Shown one piece after another: positions 32,068 to 43,338 of a stretch of 64,000 nucleotides of DNA. This DNA comes from Sphaerolaimus hirsutus. Lineage: Eukaryota; Nematoda; Chromadorea; Monhysterida; Sphaerolaimidae. The notes beneath the pieces were generated by a model. It saw only the letters and a list, made by a program, of their open reading frames with translations, searched no databases and had not been told where the DNA came from. The stretch covers positions 13,047,147 to 13,111,146 of the forward strand of contig OZ038457.1 of assembly GCA_964036195.1 (NCBI GenBank). Direction: 5' to 3'. The number at the start of each line of letters is the position of its first letter. Position 1 is the stretch's first letter. The translations under genes and the position numbers were made by a program.

Positions 32068-32407
32068 CCCCCCCCATGCCGCGTGGCGGGGGCAGAAAAA
32101 ACAAGCAAAAATAAAAACGGAATCGAACCCGTGTCTCATCATACCCGTTAAAAAAGGAAAAAAATACCCGTTAGAAGGAAAAAACCTGAGCAAATGCAGT
32201 AAATAAAAATAAATAGGGATAAGTGAAAAATTTTTCTGAACAAATAACTGAAAAAAAAAACCCGTGCCACCGAAATTAGTTCGTTTTTTACAAATAGGTA
32301 TTAAAACTAAAAATTCGCTTTTACAAATATTCAGGTGAACCTTCTTTTACAAATCAAAACTTCGTAAAAATATCAACCAAAAATACGTTGCAAAATCAAA
32401 ACTGTCC

Positions 32408-35400
32408 TTATTTTTTCTTGTTAAATCGCGGTTTTTTGAAGCTGGTAGACGGCACGTCGGGCTGCTCCTCCTCCTCGGAGCTGTCGCCCAGCGGCGTGGG
32501 CGCCCGCGGCTGCGATTTGCGGCTGGCTCTCGGCTGTAGTGGCGATAGTAGTGGGGGCAGCCGAGTGAACGGGAAAAAAGGCATATTCCCGTTCCGTCCT
32601 ACCGGTGGGCTGGCGGGCAGCAAATCGTCCCCGCTCAGGTACGGCGACGTGCTGCCGTAGTCCAACTCCGGCTCCGGCGTCACCTTTGGTTCCGGCGTGG
32701 GCGCCGGCGTGGGCTGCTGCGGGGGTCCGGTGACCGTTAACAAACGCGCCACCTCACTGGCTAACTTCTGGCTGCGCTGATGTTCTGTGGCAGTGGCTTC
32801 CTGCTGGCGCGTGAGCTGGTCTTGCAGGGCGTTCCGCTCGTTTCGCAGCCTCGCCTCCGCGTTCAGCGACCACCTTAGCATAGGTAGCGCTTCCCGCGGG
32901 TGCAACGTGAGCGTCTCCAGGGCGGACGAGAGCAGGTTGACGCAGTTGCGCAAGTCGGCCATTTCGTTGGACACTGCGTTTGAATTTGCGTTTTTTACGA
33001 ATCTGTGGCCATCGACACTTTTGACCGTCTCACCATTTTTGTTGGCAGGGACTTTCGGCGTCGGCAGCAGAGACTTCGTGGCGCCAGAATTCGCGTTGCT
33101 GTTGGCTGCAAACGCGTGAAATTTAGTTATGTTACGATTCCAAAAAACGCGTGTTCTCGGCTTACGTTTATTCTCTTTTGGGGGCGCGGCCGCGGCCTTG
33201 CGGTCGGCGCTCGGCAGTGCCATTGGTCGCTGTCCGCCCGGAATCGATTTGTGCGTTTCTGCGGATTTTTGGCACTGTGTCAATTTTCTATTTTTTACTT
33301 CTCTCCCCGTAACTCCAACTTCCGGCTTCGCTATTTCACCTGTATTGCGTGGTTCGGGTGCGGCGTTGCTGCGGGCCCGGGCCGGCGCCGGCACCGCCGC
33401 CCGGCTGAGCGCCCTGTTTGCGTTGGCGACCACCGCCACCGTGTCGGACTGCTCCTGATTTTGGCCGTCCGCCGGCGGTGTCTGTGTGGTGGGGAGTGTC
33501 AGGAGTGGTTCGGTGTCGTGCCCTACCGTTTGCACGCGTCTCGCGTAACCGACCCAGTGAACCGGCGTGTGCTGCCTGCGCACTTCCGGCCGCGGTACGC
33601 GCGACGCCGGGCGCTGCTGCCCATTCGTTGCGGCCCATGCCACTGCCGACGTTGGGGGCCGTCTGGTTGCGCTGCTGTCGTTTCGCTCCGTGCTGTTGTT
33701 GTTCCGTGACGCCATTTTATCTGCCGGGTCGGGGATCGTGTTTGCAGTGTCAATGGATTTTTTATTTTTTTCGATTTCAGTCTCATTTGCATACGTTAGT
33801 GTATTTACAGGTGCTCTTTGGATATGGTTTCCCATATCCAATAGAGCAATCGATTTGTCCATCCCGATGATGGTGTGTGGTCCTGTTCGTAGGGGCCGAA
33901 TTTTTTGTTCTACCGACATCCCCCATTTTGTGTCTTTGTAGATTTTGTCCCCTATTTTGAATTGTATTCCCGAGTTTCGTTTGTCATACGTTTTTTTGTA
34001 TCTTTCTTGGGCGTTTTGCAATTGCATTCTGGCTTGTTGCCAAGAATTTTGCATTTTCCCTGGTCGCTGTGCTACTTCTGGGATGTGGGTTATCAGTGCT
34101 CTTAGCGTGGTTTGCAGTCTTGTGTTACTACTTGGCGGGCTCTGTTGAGCCTCTTCACTGTTTATTTGGTACTTTGAACTATCTCCACTGAGCAATGCTG
34201 GCATGTAGCCAAAAAGTAGCTCAAACAGTGCGTGTGCTACGTCCCTGTTGTACGCGACATTCATTCTCAACGCGATCTCTGGTAATGCTGAGGGCCAGTC
34301 CCTTGACCCTTCGTTTCGCTGTGTCCATTGTCGCGTCAATTGTTCTACGCTGCGTATTGCTCTCTCCGCCAGCCCGTTTGATTGGGAGTGGTAGGGTGTG
34401 GTTGTTCGTAACTTTATTCCCCATTTTTGGGCCATTTGGGTTATGTCTCTGTTGACAAATTCTGTCCCGTTGTCGCTGACTAGCTCTGCTGGCGGCCCGA
34501 ATCGATGGATCACGTGTTTTTCTAGTGCTTGCGTTATTGCCTTGCCTGATAATTGCCGTATTGGCGCCAGGGCAATCGACCGAGTGAGGTAATCTACTGC
34601 CACTAGTATGTGTCTGTGCCCTTTGAACTCAGGCATGGGTGTTGTGTCTACGGCCACTTTTTGCCATGGTTGTGTCCCCGGGCTAACTGGGAATAGTGGG
34701 CTGAATCCCTTGCGCTGGCCGTCTTTTGTGATTTTGCAAATTTGACATTTTTTGACCCATTTTTCTGCATCCTGGCGCATCCCAGGCCAGGCTGCCGCTC
34801 GGCTGATTTGCTGCACTATTCTTTCGGCGCCTCCGTGTGTGCCTAGTAGTCCTGCGTGCGCTCTGTCCAGGATCCATTCTCGCATGTGTTTCGGAGCCAG
34901 TGGCTGGGGGCCATGTGGCCCTTCATAGTGGATTGTGCCGTTGGGAATGGTGTATTGTGCCGCCCCTATCTCGTTGTTCCTAATTCTCTCTTTTAATTTT
35001 GCGCATTCGGGATCTTTGTTCTGTTCTCTTTCCCAGTCCACTGTTGTTTGTGTGCAGCGAGCCATGTGCGGGCATAGTTTTTCGATTGGGACTCTGATGC
35101 TTTCACTTGCTCTGTGGAAAGCCGCCGTGTCTGTGTCGTCAATTGGGTTCCGGCTGAGTGCGTCTGCCACGACGTTTTGCTCTCCTGGGCAGTATTCTAT
35201 CGATAGGTCTTTTAGTGACAATCTCATTGCCCAGCGGTGTGTCCACCGCTCGATTTTTCCGTGAGCAGGTTTTATCAGCGCGTTGACTAATGCTTTGTGA
35301 TCTGTTCTTAGTATCACTTTTTGCCCATCAATGTAGTCCCCTAGTCTATCTAATGCCCATGTGCATGCTAGTGCTTCCTTCTCGATTGTGGACCAGTTTT

Positions 35401-35650
35401 TGTGTGTCGTGGGTAATTTTTTGGAAATAAACGAGATTGGTCGGAGTTGGTTTGGGTCCTTGCTGTCTTTTTGCATTAGTACTGCCCCTAATCCGATGTT
35501 GCATGCATCTGTGTACAAATAGTACTCTTTGGTCCTGTCTGGGTGTGCCAGGACTGGCGTTTTGCTGAGTTTTTGTTTCAGCGTTTCGTATGCGTCTTTG
35601 GCTTCAGCCGTCCAATTGCTGTGTGGCGGTATTGGGTCGTTCCCTTTCAC
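32408..35650 (-). pseudogene. Retrotransposon pol, 3' part: RNase H, integrase and long C-terminal extension
   Basis: In the same frame as the upstream pol segment, separated from it only by the TGA at 35651-35653. RNase H is shown by YLYTDACNIGLGAVL, KEALACTWALD and TDHKAL. Integrase has its zinc-binding HAGLLGTHGG...KCQIC, then the catalytic core with DTTPMPEF, VSDNGTEF and the Glu in NGLAERAIRS. About 450 residues follow the integrase: Ser/Pro/Asn/Arg-rich sequence with a predicted coiled coil near the end (EARLRNERNALQDQLTRQQE). There is no chromodomain or envelope-like membrane protein that I recognise. Classed as broken because of the stop codon. Confidence 0.85.
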
Positions 35651-38170
35651 TCAGTACTTTCCTTTTGCCATTTCGTTTAGTGGCGCCGCCAATCGGTGAA
35701 ATCCCGGTATGTGCTGGCTGAAATAGCCCGCCTTTCCTAGGAAGGTTTTAATTTCCTGCTTGGTTTTGGGTGTCGACATTTCCAGGATTGCTGCGATGTT
35801 GCTGCGCTTTGGTGCGATGCCTTTTTTGCTTAGTTCGAACCCTAGGAATTTTACTTCCGTGCAAAAAAAGTGGCATTTTTCTGGTTTGAGTCTAATTCCA
35901 GCCCATTGCAGTCTGTGGAATAGCTGCACTAGGTGTCGCAGATGTTCCTCCGGTTCATTGCTTGTCACCAGGCAGTCGTCTATGTATGCAAAAAATGCTG
36001 GTCGTTCTGGTTCGTAATTTAGTCCTGTCAGGACACAATCCATCAGTCTCTGGAAACTCGCGCCCGCGTTTTTTAACCCCAGCGGCATGCGCGTGTAGCT
36101 GTATTGCCCTCTGCTACATACGAACGACACCATGTCCCTAGTGGCCGGGTCCGAGATGGTCACGTTGTAGTATCCGAAACTGGCGTCCATTGTCGAAAAT
36201 ATCTCGCGTCCACTCATTTGTTGGAACATGTCTGCTATTCGCGGGAGTGGGTACGCGTCTCGTACTGTGACGTCATTTAATTTCCGGAAGTCCAGGCATA
36301 ATCGGTAGTCGGATTTTCCCTTTGGCACGATAACCAGTGGGAATGCCCACGGTGATGAGGATGGTACAATTAGTTTCTTTTTTAGCATTTCGTCAATTGT
36401 GCGCCATACGAATGCTCTTTTGGGCGGTGTCTCGAAGCGGGCTGCGCATTTGATTGGTTCGGCGCCTGGGATTAGTTCGATTGTGTGCTCCGTGACTTGT
36501 GTTTCCCCTATGTCATACTCGCTGAGGCTGAATAAGCCTTTCTGCTGGGCCAACAGGTTTTTAAACCTTCCTTCCAATTCCTTAGGGAGGGCATTTTGGC
36601 TGTACTTTGGAAATCGTGCCCAAATTTTGTCAATTCGGTGTTCTTCGTCTTTGGTCAGTTCCCTTTCTATCGGGATGTCTTGCGCTGGTGCTGGGGGTGT
36701 TGGTAACTCCCTGGTTCCTTGGGCTTTCCCTTCATTTGGTTCTTCTGCCACTAGGGCTTGAGTTGTTGTAAAAATTTCTGCAATTTTCGTGTGCGCTGGG
36801 ATGTATTGATCGTATCCCGTGGTGTTTGTGACAAATATGGGGAAATCTGCTTCCGTCAGCCACTCGCTTGATGTGCGAAAGATCGCGTCGCATGTGATTC
36901 CTGGTACTCTTTCTCTTAGTGTGCCATCCCATTCTCGGGTAAATGGGTCGATTGCGTACGCGATTTGTGCACCGTCTTCCGCGTGCGTGGGTAGTTTCAC
37001 CTGTTTGTCTATCCCCACTTTGACTTGGTACTGTTGGCCTGCCGGGATGGTGACACTTTGCAGTGTGTGTACATCTGCTGTACATGTTGTCTCGTCTTCC
37101 GTTTCTTCTGTTTTTCGCACTTCTGCGATGCCCGAAAACGCTTGCGATAGTCGTTCTAATTCCTGATGGGCTGTCTGCACTATTTGCAAGTTGCCCCAAA
37201 TTGCGGCTCGTCCGATCAGTAGTGGGTCGGCTGGTGGTAGGAATTCTGCTAACTTTACCACTGCTGGTAACGTGTCTTTGCGCGTGACTCCGTCTGGTGT
37301 CCTGTGCGTTGCCGTGATATCATAAATTCTCAGCCATTCCCCTTTTATGATGTTTCCCGATGTGCGGATGTGACTGCCCGTGTATGGGCGGAATTTTCCC
37401 CGTTCTGTGTCTGGATTTATACCCGCTTCTGCCCATACTGCCTCAAGCGTTGTGTCTTCAATGAATAGGCCGATGTTGCAGCCTGTATCGATGTGTCCCC
37501 TGACGGGGATTCCGTGAATAGTGATGGTGGCTATGGGGTCTGGGTCAATGGTCGACCTGCTGCACTCCATGTCTTCTGTTTTTGTGCTTGCGATTCCGGG
37601 TACCCAGTCCTCGACGTCGCCCCAGTCGTCTTTGGGCTCGTCGTCCGACCATTCATCATCGTCGTTCTGCGTCGTGTAGCGACTTGCGAGCTCTGGTTCC
37701 CCGTTCATGGGGATTCCTAATTCTGCGCACTTGCGGGCCATGACGCGTTTTGTGTCCTCCTCGGTTCTCCCCTGTTTTTCCATGTTCTGCCTGATGTTCC
37801 GTTCTCTTTCTGGCTTGAATTCGGGGGACGCTGGGTTAACGAAACACTTGCTGGGATGGTGCGCCATTGGATTTCTGTGCAAGTGATATGTGCACCATGG
37901 GCCCTTGTAGTCTTTGGGGTCTAGTGTTGCTCGGACCTGATCTGGGGTCTCTTCCGTGCTGTAGCTTTTCTGCTCTGTCTGCCATTTCTGGTCTGGGCCG
38001 CGTCGCTCTCCTTGCCAATTTCTGTTCCAGCCGTACCGCTGCCGGCTTTTCTGGCTCTGTTCTTCTTTGCGTTGCATGCGTGTTCTCTCTACTTCGATGC
38101 GCGCGGCATCCATTTGCGTCACTGCTCTGTTCAATGTGCATGCTTTGTCCATCCAGCGAGTTCGCCACAT
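35651..38170 (-). pseudogene. Retrotransposon gag C-terminus, protease and reverse transcriptase
   Basis: The first part contains a short Cys/His segment (WCTYHLHRNPMAHHPSKC), probably nucleocapsid. Protease follows with the DTG active-site triad in HIDTGCNIGLF. The reverse transcriptase domain has LDFRKLNDVTVRDAYPLPR, FSTMDASFGYYNV, MPLGLKNAGASFQ and the catalytic YIDD. It is in the +1 frame relative to gag and overlaps it by about 330 bases; whether expression uses programmed frameshifting or the shift is a mutation cannot be told. It ends at a TGA that splits the polyprotein. Confidence 0.9.
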
Positions 38171-39404
38171 ACCAGCATGACGAGGGTACTAATTTTGGGA
38201 CTTCTGAAAACAGCTTGTCACCAATCATTTGTTCTCGGTCCTCGTCCGACATGGTTTCGCTGATGTGGTAGAATTCTGCGCTCAGTCTGGTGTGCAGGGA
38301 TGACACCGATTCCCCTTGTGTGGCTTTCAAATTGTACCAGTCTGCCACTGAGTACACCTGGTGTTCCTGTCTGTAGATTTCGATCAATTTATCTACTACG
38401 TACAAAATGTCGTGGCGTCTGGAGATGCGAATCCCCATGTATTTTTCTTGGGCCTTTCCCGTTAGGCACTGCATGAACACGCTGTTCCAAAATAGTTGCT
38501 GCATGCTTTCTGGGACGCCCATTGATTGTTGCATCACCATGTGCAGCCAGAATTTGAATGGGCCTGTGGTGCCTTTTTGGTCGCCGTCAAATTTGATTTG
38601 CTTGCTTGCGGCTGACGCGACGTGTCCTACACTCATTTTATCCTGCGGGACCCTCAATGTGCTCAATTGTTGCAGCCCGTCGTTGGGTGACAGTGCGTAC
38701 TGTTCCATATATGCGATCATCCGCTCCTGGATGGATCCGGGCGGGAGCGCTGCCAGCCGTTCGTCTGTTTTCCATGCCCATGGATCGTCCGGGCGTTGTG
38801 GCTGATTATTTGAGCAGCTTGCGGGTGGGTTCATTTTTTGCTGCAGTTTCTGGTGTGTCAATTGGTCGATTTGCTGCTGCATTTGGCCTTGGTCGTGTCT
38901 CATGTCTTGCAACATGTCCATTATGGCTGCCAATTCTGTTGACGGTTTCTGCCCTTTGATGTCTCTCCGTGGCGTGGGCGCATACACCGTGTGTGGCCTC
39001 CTGCCCGGTTGGATGAGTGGCGTACTGCCAATGTCGGCTTCTTCGTCCAGTTCTGCTTCTGGGTTTTCCATTGTGATGCGGTCGGACGAGATTGCGCTGA
39101 AATATCTCTCCGCCATTTTGAGTACTTTTTTCGCCATTGTGTCTGTTTTGTCTTTCCATGGCGAGTTAAATTTTGGCCATTTCTTTTTGGCTTCGGTGAT
39201 TGTATCGTCTCTGAATTGGTTGAGGGTATTACCCGTGTTCAACAGCGCCCATCTGTTTCCCGTGGCGCTCCATTCGTTTATTTTTTCGGTGAGCTCGCGC
39301 TCCGTGTACGTGATTTGCACAGTGGGTTTCGGGGGTTTTGCCTGCCCTGAACCCGACTGCGCCGGGGTGTCACTGTCTGACATTTTTGTGTGCTTTTCTT
39401 GCAC
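37836..39404 (-). CDS. Retrotransposon Gag (N-terminal and capsid part)
   Basis: Starts 139 bases inside the 5' LTR. The N-terminal region is charged with a Gln-rich coiled stretch; the capsid-like part has IKFDGDQKGTTGPFKFWLHM and ends near MSDEDREQMIGDKL, the end of a typical Ty3/gypsy capsid. After about 38190 the natural continuation lies in the pol frame, so the last 110 or so residues of this frame are probably not meaningful. Confidence 0.8.
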   Translation of the reverse strand: MQEKHTKMSDSDTPAQSGSGQAKPPKPTVQITYTERELTEKINEWSATGNRWALLNTGNTLNQFRDDTITEAKKKWPKFNSPWKDKTDTMAKKVLKMAERYFSAISSDRITMENPEAELDEEADIGSTPLIQPGRRPHTVYAPTPRRDIKGQKPSTELAAIMDMLQDMRHDQGQMQQQIDQLTHQKLQQKMNPPASCSNNQPQRPDDPWAWKTDERLAALPPGSIQERMIAYMEQYALSPNDGLQQLSTLRVPQDKMSVGHVASAASKQIKFDGDQKGTTGPFKFWLHMVMQQSMGVPESMQQLFWNSVFMQCLTGKAQEKYMGIRISRRHDILYVVDKLIEIYRQEHQVYSVADWYNLKATQGESVSSLHTRLSAEFYHISETMSDEDREQMIGDKLFSEVPKLVPSSCWYVANSLDGQSMHIEQSSDANGCRAHRSRENTHATQRRTEPEKPAAVRLEQKLARRATRPRPEMADRAEKLQHGRDPRSGPSNTRPQRLQGPMVHISLAQKSNGAPSQQVFR

Positions 39405-39523
39405 GCCGCCTTAATGCGGTGACCGTTGCCGGAACCGGAAAAAATTTTTTTTTTTTTTTTTTTGCGCGTGACGTTTTGCGGGGGTCGCTGCTTGACACCC
39501 GGTTTGGTTCTCGAGTTCTCTTT

Positions 39524-39543
39524 ATTTTACTGTACAGTCACCA
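39524..39543 (-). promoter_or_regulatory. Primer binding site of the LTR retrotransposon
   Basis: Directly after the 5' LTR on the minus strand the sequence reads TGGTGACTGTACAG; TGG pairs with the CCA end of a tRNA primer. The tRNA cannot be named with confidence. Confidence 0.6.
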
Positions 39544-39961
39544 TGTTGCACGCACGGGGGTTGCGCAAAAGGGGGTTGCCTTCCCACCGGCGTACAGAAC
39601 CGTGTGCAAAGAACCGTTCAAAGCGGACCAGCGGTGTGACCCTCAACTGGCAAGTGTTGAGGTCACGAAGCTGGGGCGATCGGATGGAGTTTGCGGAGCG
39701 TTCGTGGTGTGATGGTGTGTTTATTTTAGGTGACCGTCGCCGAGCGACAAGTGTCAAAAGGTTTTCATCTCAGTTTCATGAACGTGTCGAGACACCGAAT
39801 GAAATGAGGGAACAGTAAAAGAACTTGAACTGAAAAATACACACGCTGCTTTCCTACTCGATATTGCTCGAAACAATAATGCTACGGGTTACAGCGAGCG
39901 GCGCATGCGATGCGCCGCGACACGAAAAATAACGCGAACTCGCCCATGCATCTGGGCGACA
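39544..39961 (-). repeat. 5' LTR of the Ty3/gypsy element
   Basis: 418 bases, TG...CA ends, would carry the promoter and polyadenylation signals of the element. Confidence 0.95.
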
Positions 39962-40012
39962 GTACCGTACCACACAAGTATTATATGGTTCAAAAACGTG
40001 ATGGATTTTTTG

Positions 40013-40200
40013 TAGGGTGTAAAAAAATTCGTGACAGAGAACAGAACAGAAAGGTTGAACGTTCGAGAACAGAAAGGCTGAAAAATTTTACTTGGCGTTA
40101 AATGGAAAATGGAAATAAAATAAAATGGAAACTAAAATTATCAGCTGGAAATAGGAAAGGTAAAAATTTGTCATGTGGAAAATGGAAAATTGGTACCCTA
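40013..40200. mobile_element. hAT-like MITE, relative of the TTTTCCG element
   Basis: TAGGGTGTAAAA...GGTACCCTA with GGAAAATGGAAA-type repeats inside; flanking octamers ATTTTTTG and CGTTTTTG match at six positions. Confidence 0.6.
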
Positions 40201-40409
40201 CGTTTTTGGGATCAGAATCACCATTGTTTTTTTAGTTTTCTGGATCAGGATTGGGATCAGGATTGAGGCCGGGGTCGGGCAATCTGGATGGGATCGGGAT
40301 CAGGATCGTTTTTGGTTTGGGTTTTTTTACAACTTGAAAGGTTGTGAAAAAATAATTCTAAGCTTGGCATGTGGTTCGCTCAGGTGTGCTATTTCTAAAT
40401 TTTGACCTT

Positions 40410-40830
40410 AATAAAGACAATTAAAACACAGATGTGTGCACTATAGTAAGTCGCCGGTGGTTGTCCCACTGGTCTATAGTAGAGGGGGTGTTGGCTACAC
40501 TCCCCCTAAATTTCAGCTCTCAACCCCCTACACAGCTGGAGATGCTGTACCCATAGTGCCTAACCAAATCAGATGGGTGCCAGATCAGAGTGGGATACCA
40601 AAAAAGGCAAAAAAAATTTTTGCATATACCGCGACCCACCCTATAGTAAGTCGCCATGGCCTCCCCCATTGATGCGGCATAGAGTACAGTATTTACAAGA
40701 GGTTACAAGTATTTACCCCCCATTTTCAGCTTTCTATGCCCCCGCAGCGCAAGTTAGGGCACCCGACGAGATATAAAAAATTAGGTGCCGGGTCTGACTG
40801 GGAAGGTGTATACATCCCAGCAAAGTTTTA
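40410..40830. repeat. Repeat related (inverted) to 29541-30590
   Basis: Contains CACTATAGTAAGTCGCC, CCTATAGTAAGTCGCC, TCAGCTTTCTATGCC and GGTGCCGGGTCTGACTGG, which recur inverted around the MITE at 29635-30265. Confidence 0.6.
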
Positions 40831-41240
40831 CGTAATTGGAACACTCCAAAAGGTGTGGCGAGGTGTGGGAGGTCCCTTAAAGTGAAATTGAATGGCACAA
40901 TTACTGGGTGGATTTTGCAAACATGCACACATGTGGTAAATTTTGATTTTCAGTGGGAATTTGTACCCTACCCCCAATTTTAAAAAATGTATCCAGGGGC
41001 TAGTTCCGCTAAATGAGAAGTGAGCAGTGAAATGGCAAAGGCGAAGTAAACGCGCAAAGGCAAAGTGAAACGGCAAGTGAATTTGTAAAAGCGAAGTAAA
41101 AAAGTAAAAAAAGTTATTTGCACATTAAATGAGTTATTGGTTTCAGAGAAAAGTATGTGACGCCATGGGTTGCAGTTTTTTTTGCGTTTTTTTCTCATTT
41201 TGCGGAACTGGCATCAGAGTCACCGCTTGCGCATTCTAAA

Positions 41241-41870
41241 TGAGGCGTCTAATTCTAAAAGTCGACAAGTCCACAAAATGCGATTTTGAGTAAATCGCAT
41301 TTTAAGTTTCAGACCCAATTCCAGGCCCGTGGTGCGTGTCCAATTTGGCTCTCTCATGTTTTCCATTAAGTTCCATATGTTGACAATAAAGTGTCAAATT
41401 TTCAGCCCCTGCTCTCAACCTATATGTGAAAAATGGGGTGTCCATAAAATTCCATCAGTCAGAGCAAAACTTTTTCGGGAGGGAAATGGACTTGTCGCCT
41501 TCTTGAACATTTTTGTTCTCGGCGACGAGGATGCTGCCTTATGGGAAATTTATGGACTTTCAACTTTTAGAAATCGGTGTCCACAGTGGACTTATCACAT
41601 TTCTTGTGTTTTTCCCATAAACAAGGATGCGGAGGATGGACTTGTCGACTTTTAGCCCAAAACTAAGTGGACTTGTCGACTTCTTGCCCAAACTTTTTGT
41701 ATTTTTCCCAAAAAAATGTCAAATTTGGCACTTTCCATATGGGCATGTGAGGTCAAAAAATTTATGGAAACTGATGAAAAATGTGCAGAAGTAGCCCCAG
41801 ATGACGTTTCCGGGCCTAACTCGAAATTTTCATATTTTGGACTTGTCAACTTTTAGAATTGGACGCCTCA
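41241..41870. mobile_element. Inverted-repeat element with TGAGGCGTCTAATTC ends
   Basis: TGAGGCGTCTAATTCTAAAA at left and TTTTAGAATTGGACGCCTCA at right; many GACTTGTCGACTT/AAGTCGACAAGTC motifs inside. No clear target duplication. Confidence 0.75.
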
Positions 41871-42418
41871 AATATTGAATCAGTCCGCAAATCATAACTC
41901 ACAACACCATTTTCTTGTGTGATGATTGACAAGAAACAGATACCTACTTCATATTTTACCCTCAATCAGTCACAATGTGCATTTTCAACCAAAAATACTG
42001 AAAAACTTCGGAATAATCTTTCGAATTTCCGAATTTTGCCAGAAAAATAAATATTTACGTGTGTTTTTCTCATGGTGGAACAAAAATTCATTAATTCTGC
42101 AAAAATAGAAAATTATATAACGTTTTAGAAACTTTGTTTGCCATCGTCATCATCAGCGAATGTGAACGTTGCAAAAATTTGAATTATACAAGTTTATTTC
42201 GAGCAGAATAGCATGGTTATACTTATGCACTTATATTGGAATCACTTTGGAGTAATTTTTGTACGCGCGCACTTGGAACACCGCGGCACAATGGAAAAAA
42301 TCTGGAATTTGCACTGATAGCCAGCCGCGCCGCAGCGTGCCTGTGCAACTCTCGAAAGCGGCCACCAAAACTGGTTAATTTAGCCATGCAGAATGACACT
42401 CGACGCGTTGCCGGCCGG

Positions 42419-42426
42419 TATATAAA
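42419..42426 (+). promoter_or_regulatory. TATA box, Gly/Tyr/His-rich gene copy 2
   Basis: TATATAAA 93 bases before the ATG at 42512 in a conserved promoter block (from about 42258). Confidence 0.7.
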
Positions 42427-42511
42427 GGGGGCGCCCGGCTCAGGTAGATCATTCACAACTCCAACTGTCTTCTCAACTACAACTGAAACCGAACAAAGTC
42501 GAGCAGTCAGC

Positions 42512-43338
42512 ATGCAGACTTCAGTGGCTCTGGTTGGCGCCGTGGTCGCCGCGCTGTTCGTGATCGCCGAGGCCGGCGTCAGCAGATACGGTGAGGTTCA
42601 GTGCACAGCACGTCCGCAGGACATGCTTAGCACACCCACAGGACATGCCCCATCACTGAATTGACAAGCTCCATCCCTGACTACCGGTACCGAATTTCAA
42701 AAGCACGGCCGCTAAAATTCCCGTTCAATTTCATGCACCAAGGCCACCAGTACGCCACTTGCCCATATTTTCAACACATACTTTCCATAAATATTTATAT
42801 AGATATAAATTTACTAAATTTGCCTAATATGTGAAAGTGAAATGCAATACAGTCGGGTGTCACGCGCGCAGGCCATGGCGACGGCTACGGGCACGGCGTG
42901 GGCCACGGCTACGGCGGACATGGCGGCTACGGCGATGGCGGCTACGGTGCCGGATACGGTCATGGCGGCCACGGTGGATACGGCCATGGCGGCTATGGAC
43001 ATGGCGGCTACGGACATGGCGGCTACGGACATGGCGGATATGGACATGGTGAGCCGGGTGCCCATCGTGGCCTTGCGTGTAGTCGGGTTGGGCTTGCACA
43101 TAACCAATTGCTCACACCGTGAATTGCTTCCACCAACTCAGATGGGCACGGCTACGGCAACGGCTATGGCCATGACGGATACGGACACGGCGGCTATGGC
43201 CATGGCGGATATGGACATGGCGGCTATGGACATGGCGGCTATGGACATGGTGGCCATGGTGGATACGGCCACGGCAACGGCTACGGCAGCCACGGCGGAT
43301 ACAAGATGGCCGCCAAAGCCACCGCCGCCAAGAACTAA
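42512..43338 (+). CDS. Secreted Gly/Tyr/His-rich repeat protein, copy 2
   Basis: Exons 42512-42590 (signal peptide identical to copy 1), 42872-43048 (GYGHGG repeats) and 43142-43338 join in phase 1, giving 150 residues. Compared with copy 1 the charged block starting GHVHAFERYR is missing together with the end of intron 2. The present acceptor, CCAACTCAG|AT, is sequence that is coding in copy 1 (Asn-Ser-Asp), so exonic bases appear to have become a splice site while keeping the frame. The C-terminus KMAAKATAAKN is the same. Structural role inferred as for copy 1. Confidence 0.8.

Larger units (their letters stand above)
31650..39961 (-). mobile_element. Ty3/gypsy-type LTR retrotransposon, nearly intact
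   Basis: An 8.3-kb element on the minus strand with 418-bp LTRs that begin TG and end CA and a 4-bp target duplication GTAC on each side (31646-31649, 39962-39965). I see one difference between the LTRs (31773 A, 39667 G), so insertion is recent. Order gag, protease, reverse transcriptase, RNase H, integrase identifies the Ty3/gypsy (Metaviridae) type. Two breaks are present: a shift between the gag and pol frames and an in-frame TGA between reverse transcriptase and RNase H. A tRNA-complementary primer site starting TGG follows the 5' LTR directly, and a G-rich tract precedes the 3' LTR. Confidence 0.95.

Noticed and set aside
32090..32160. GGTTCGATTCC (minus strand) in the retroelement 3' region as a tRNA
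   Set aside because: T-arm-like sequence alone; no acceptor or D-arm p pairing could be built.
33005..33941. Plus-strand open frames of 100-234 codons within the retrotransposon
   Set aside because: Antisense of the GC-rich pol extension; no features of their own.
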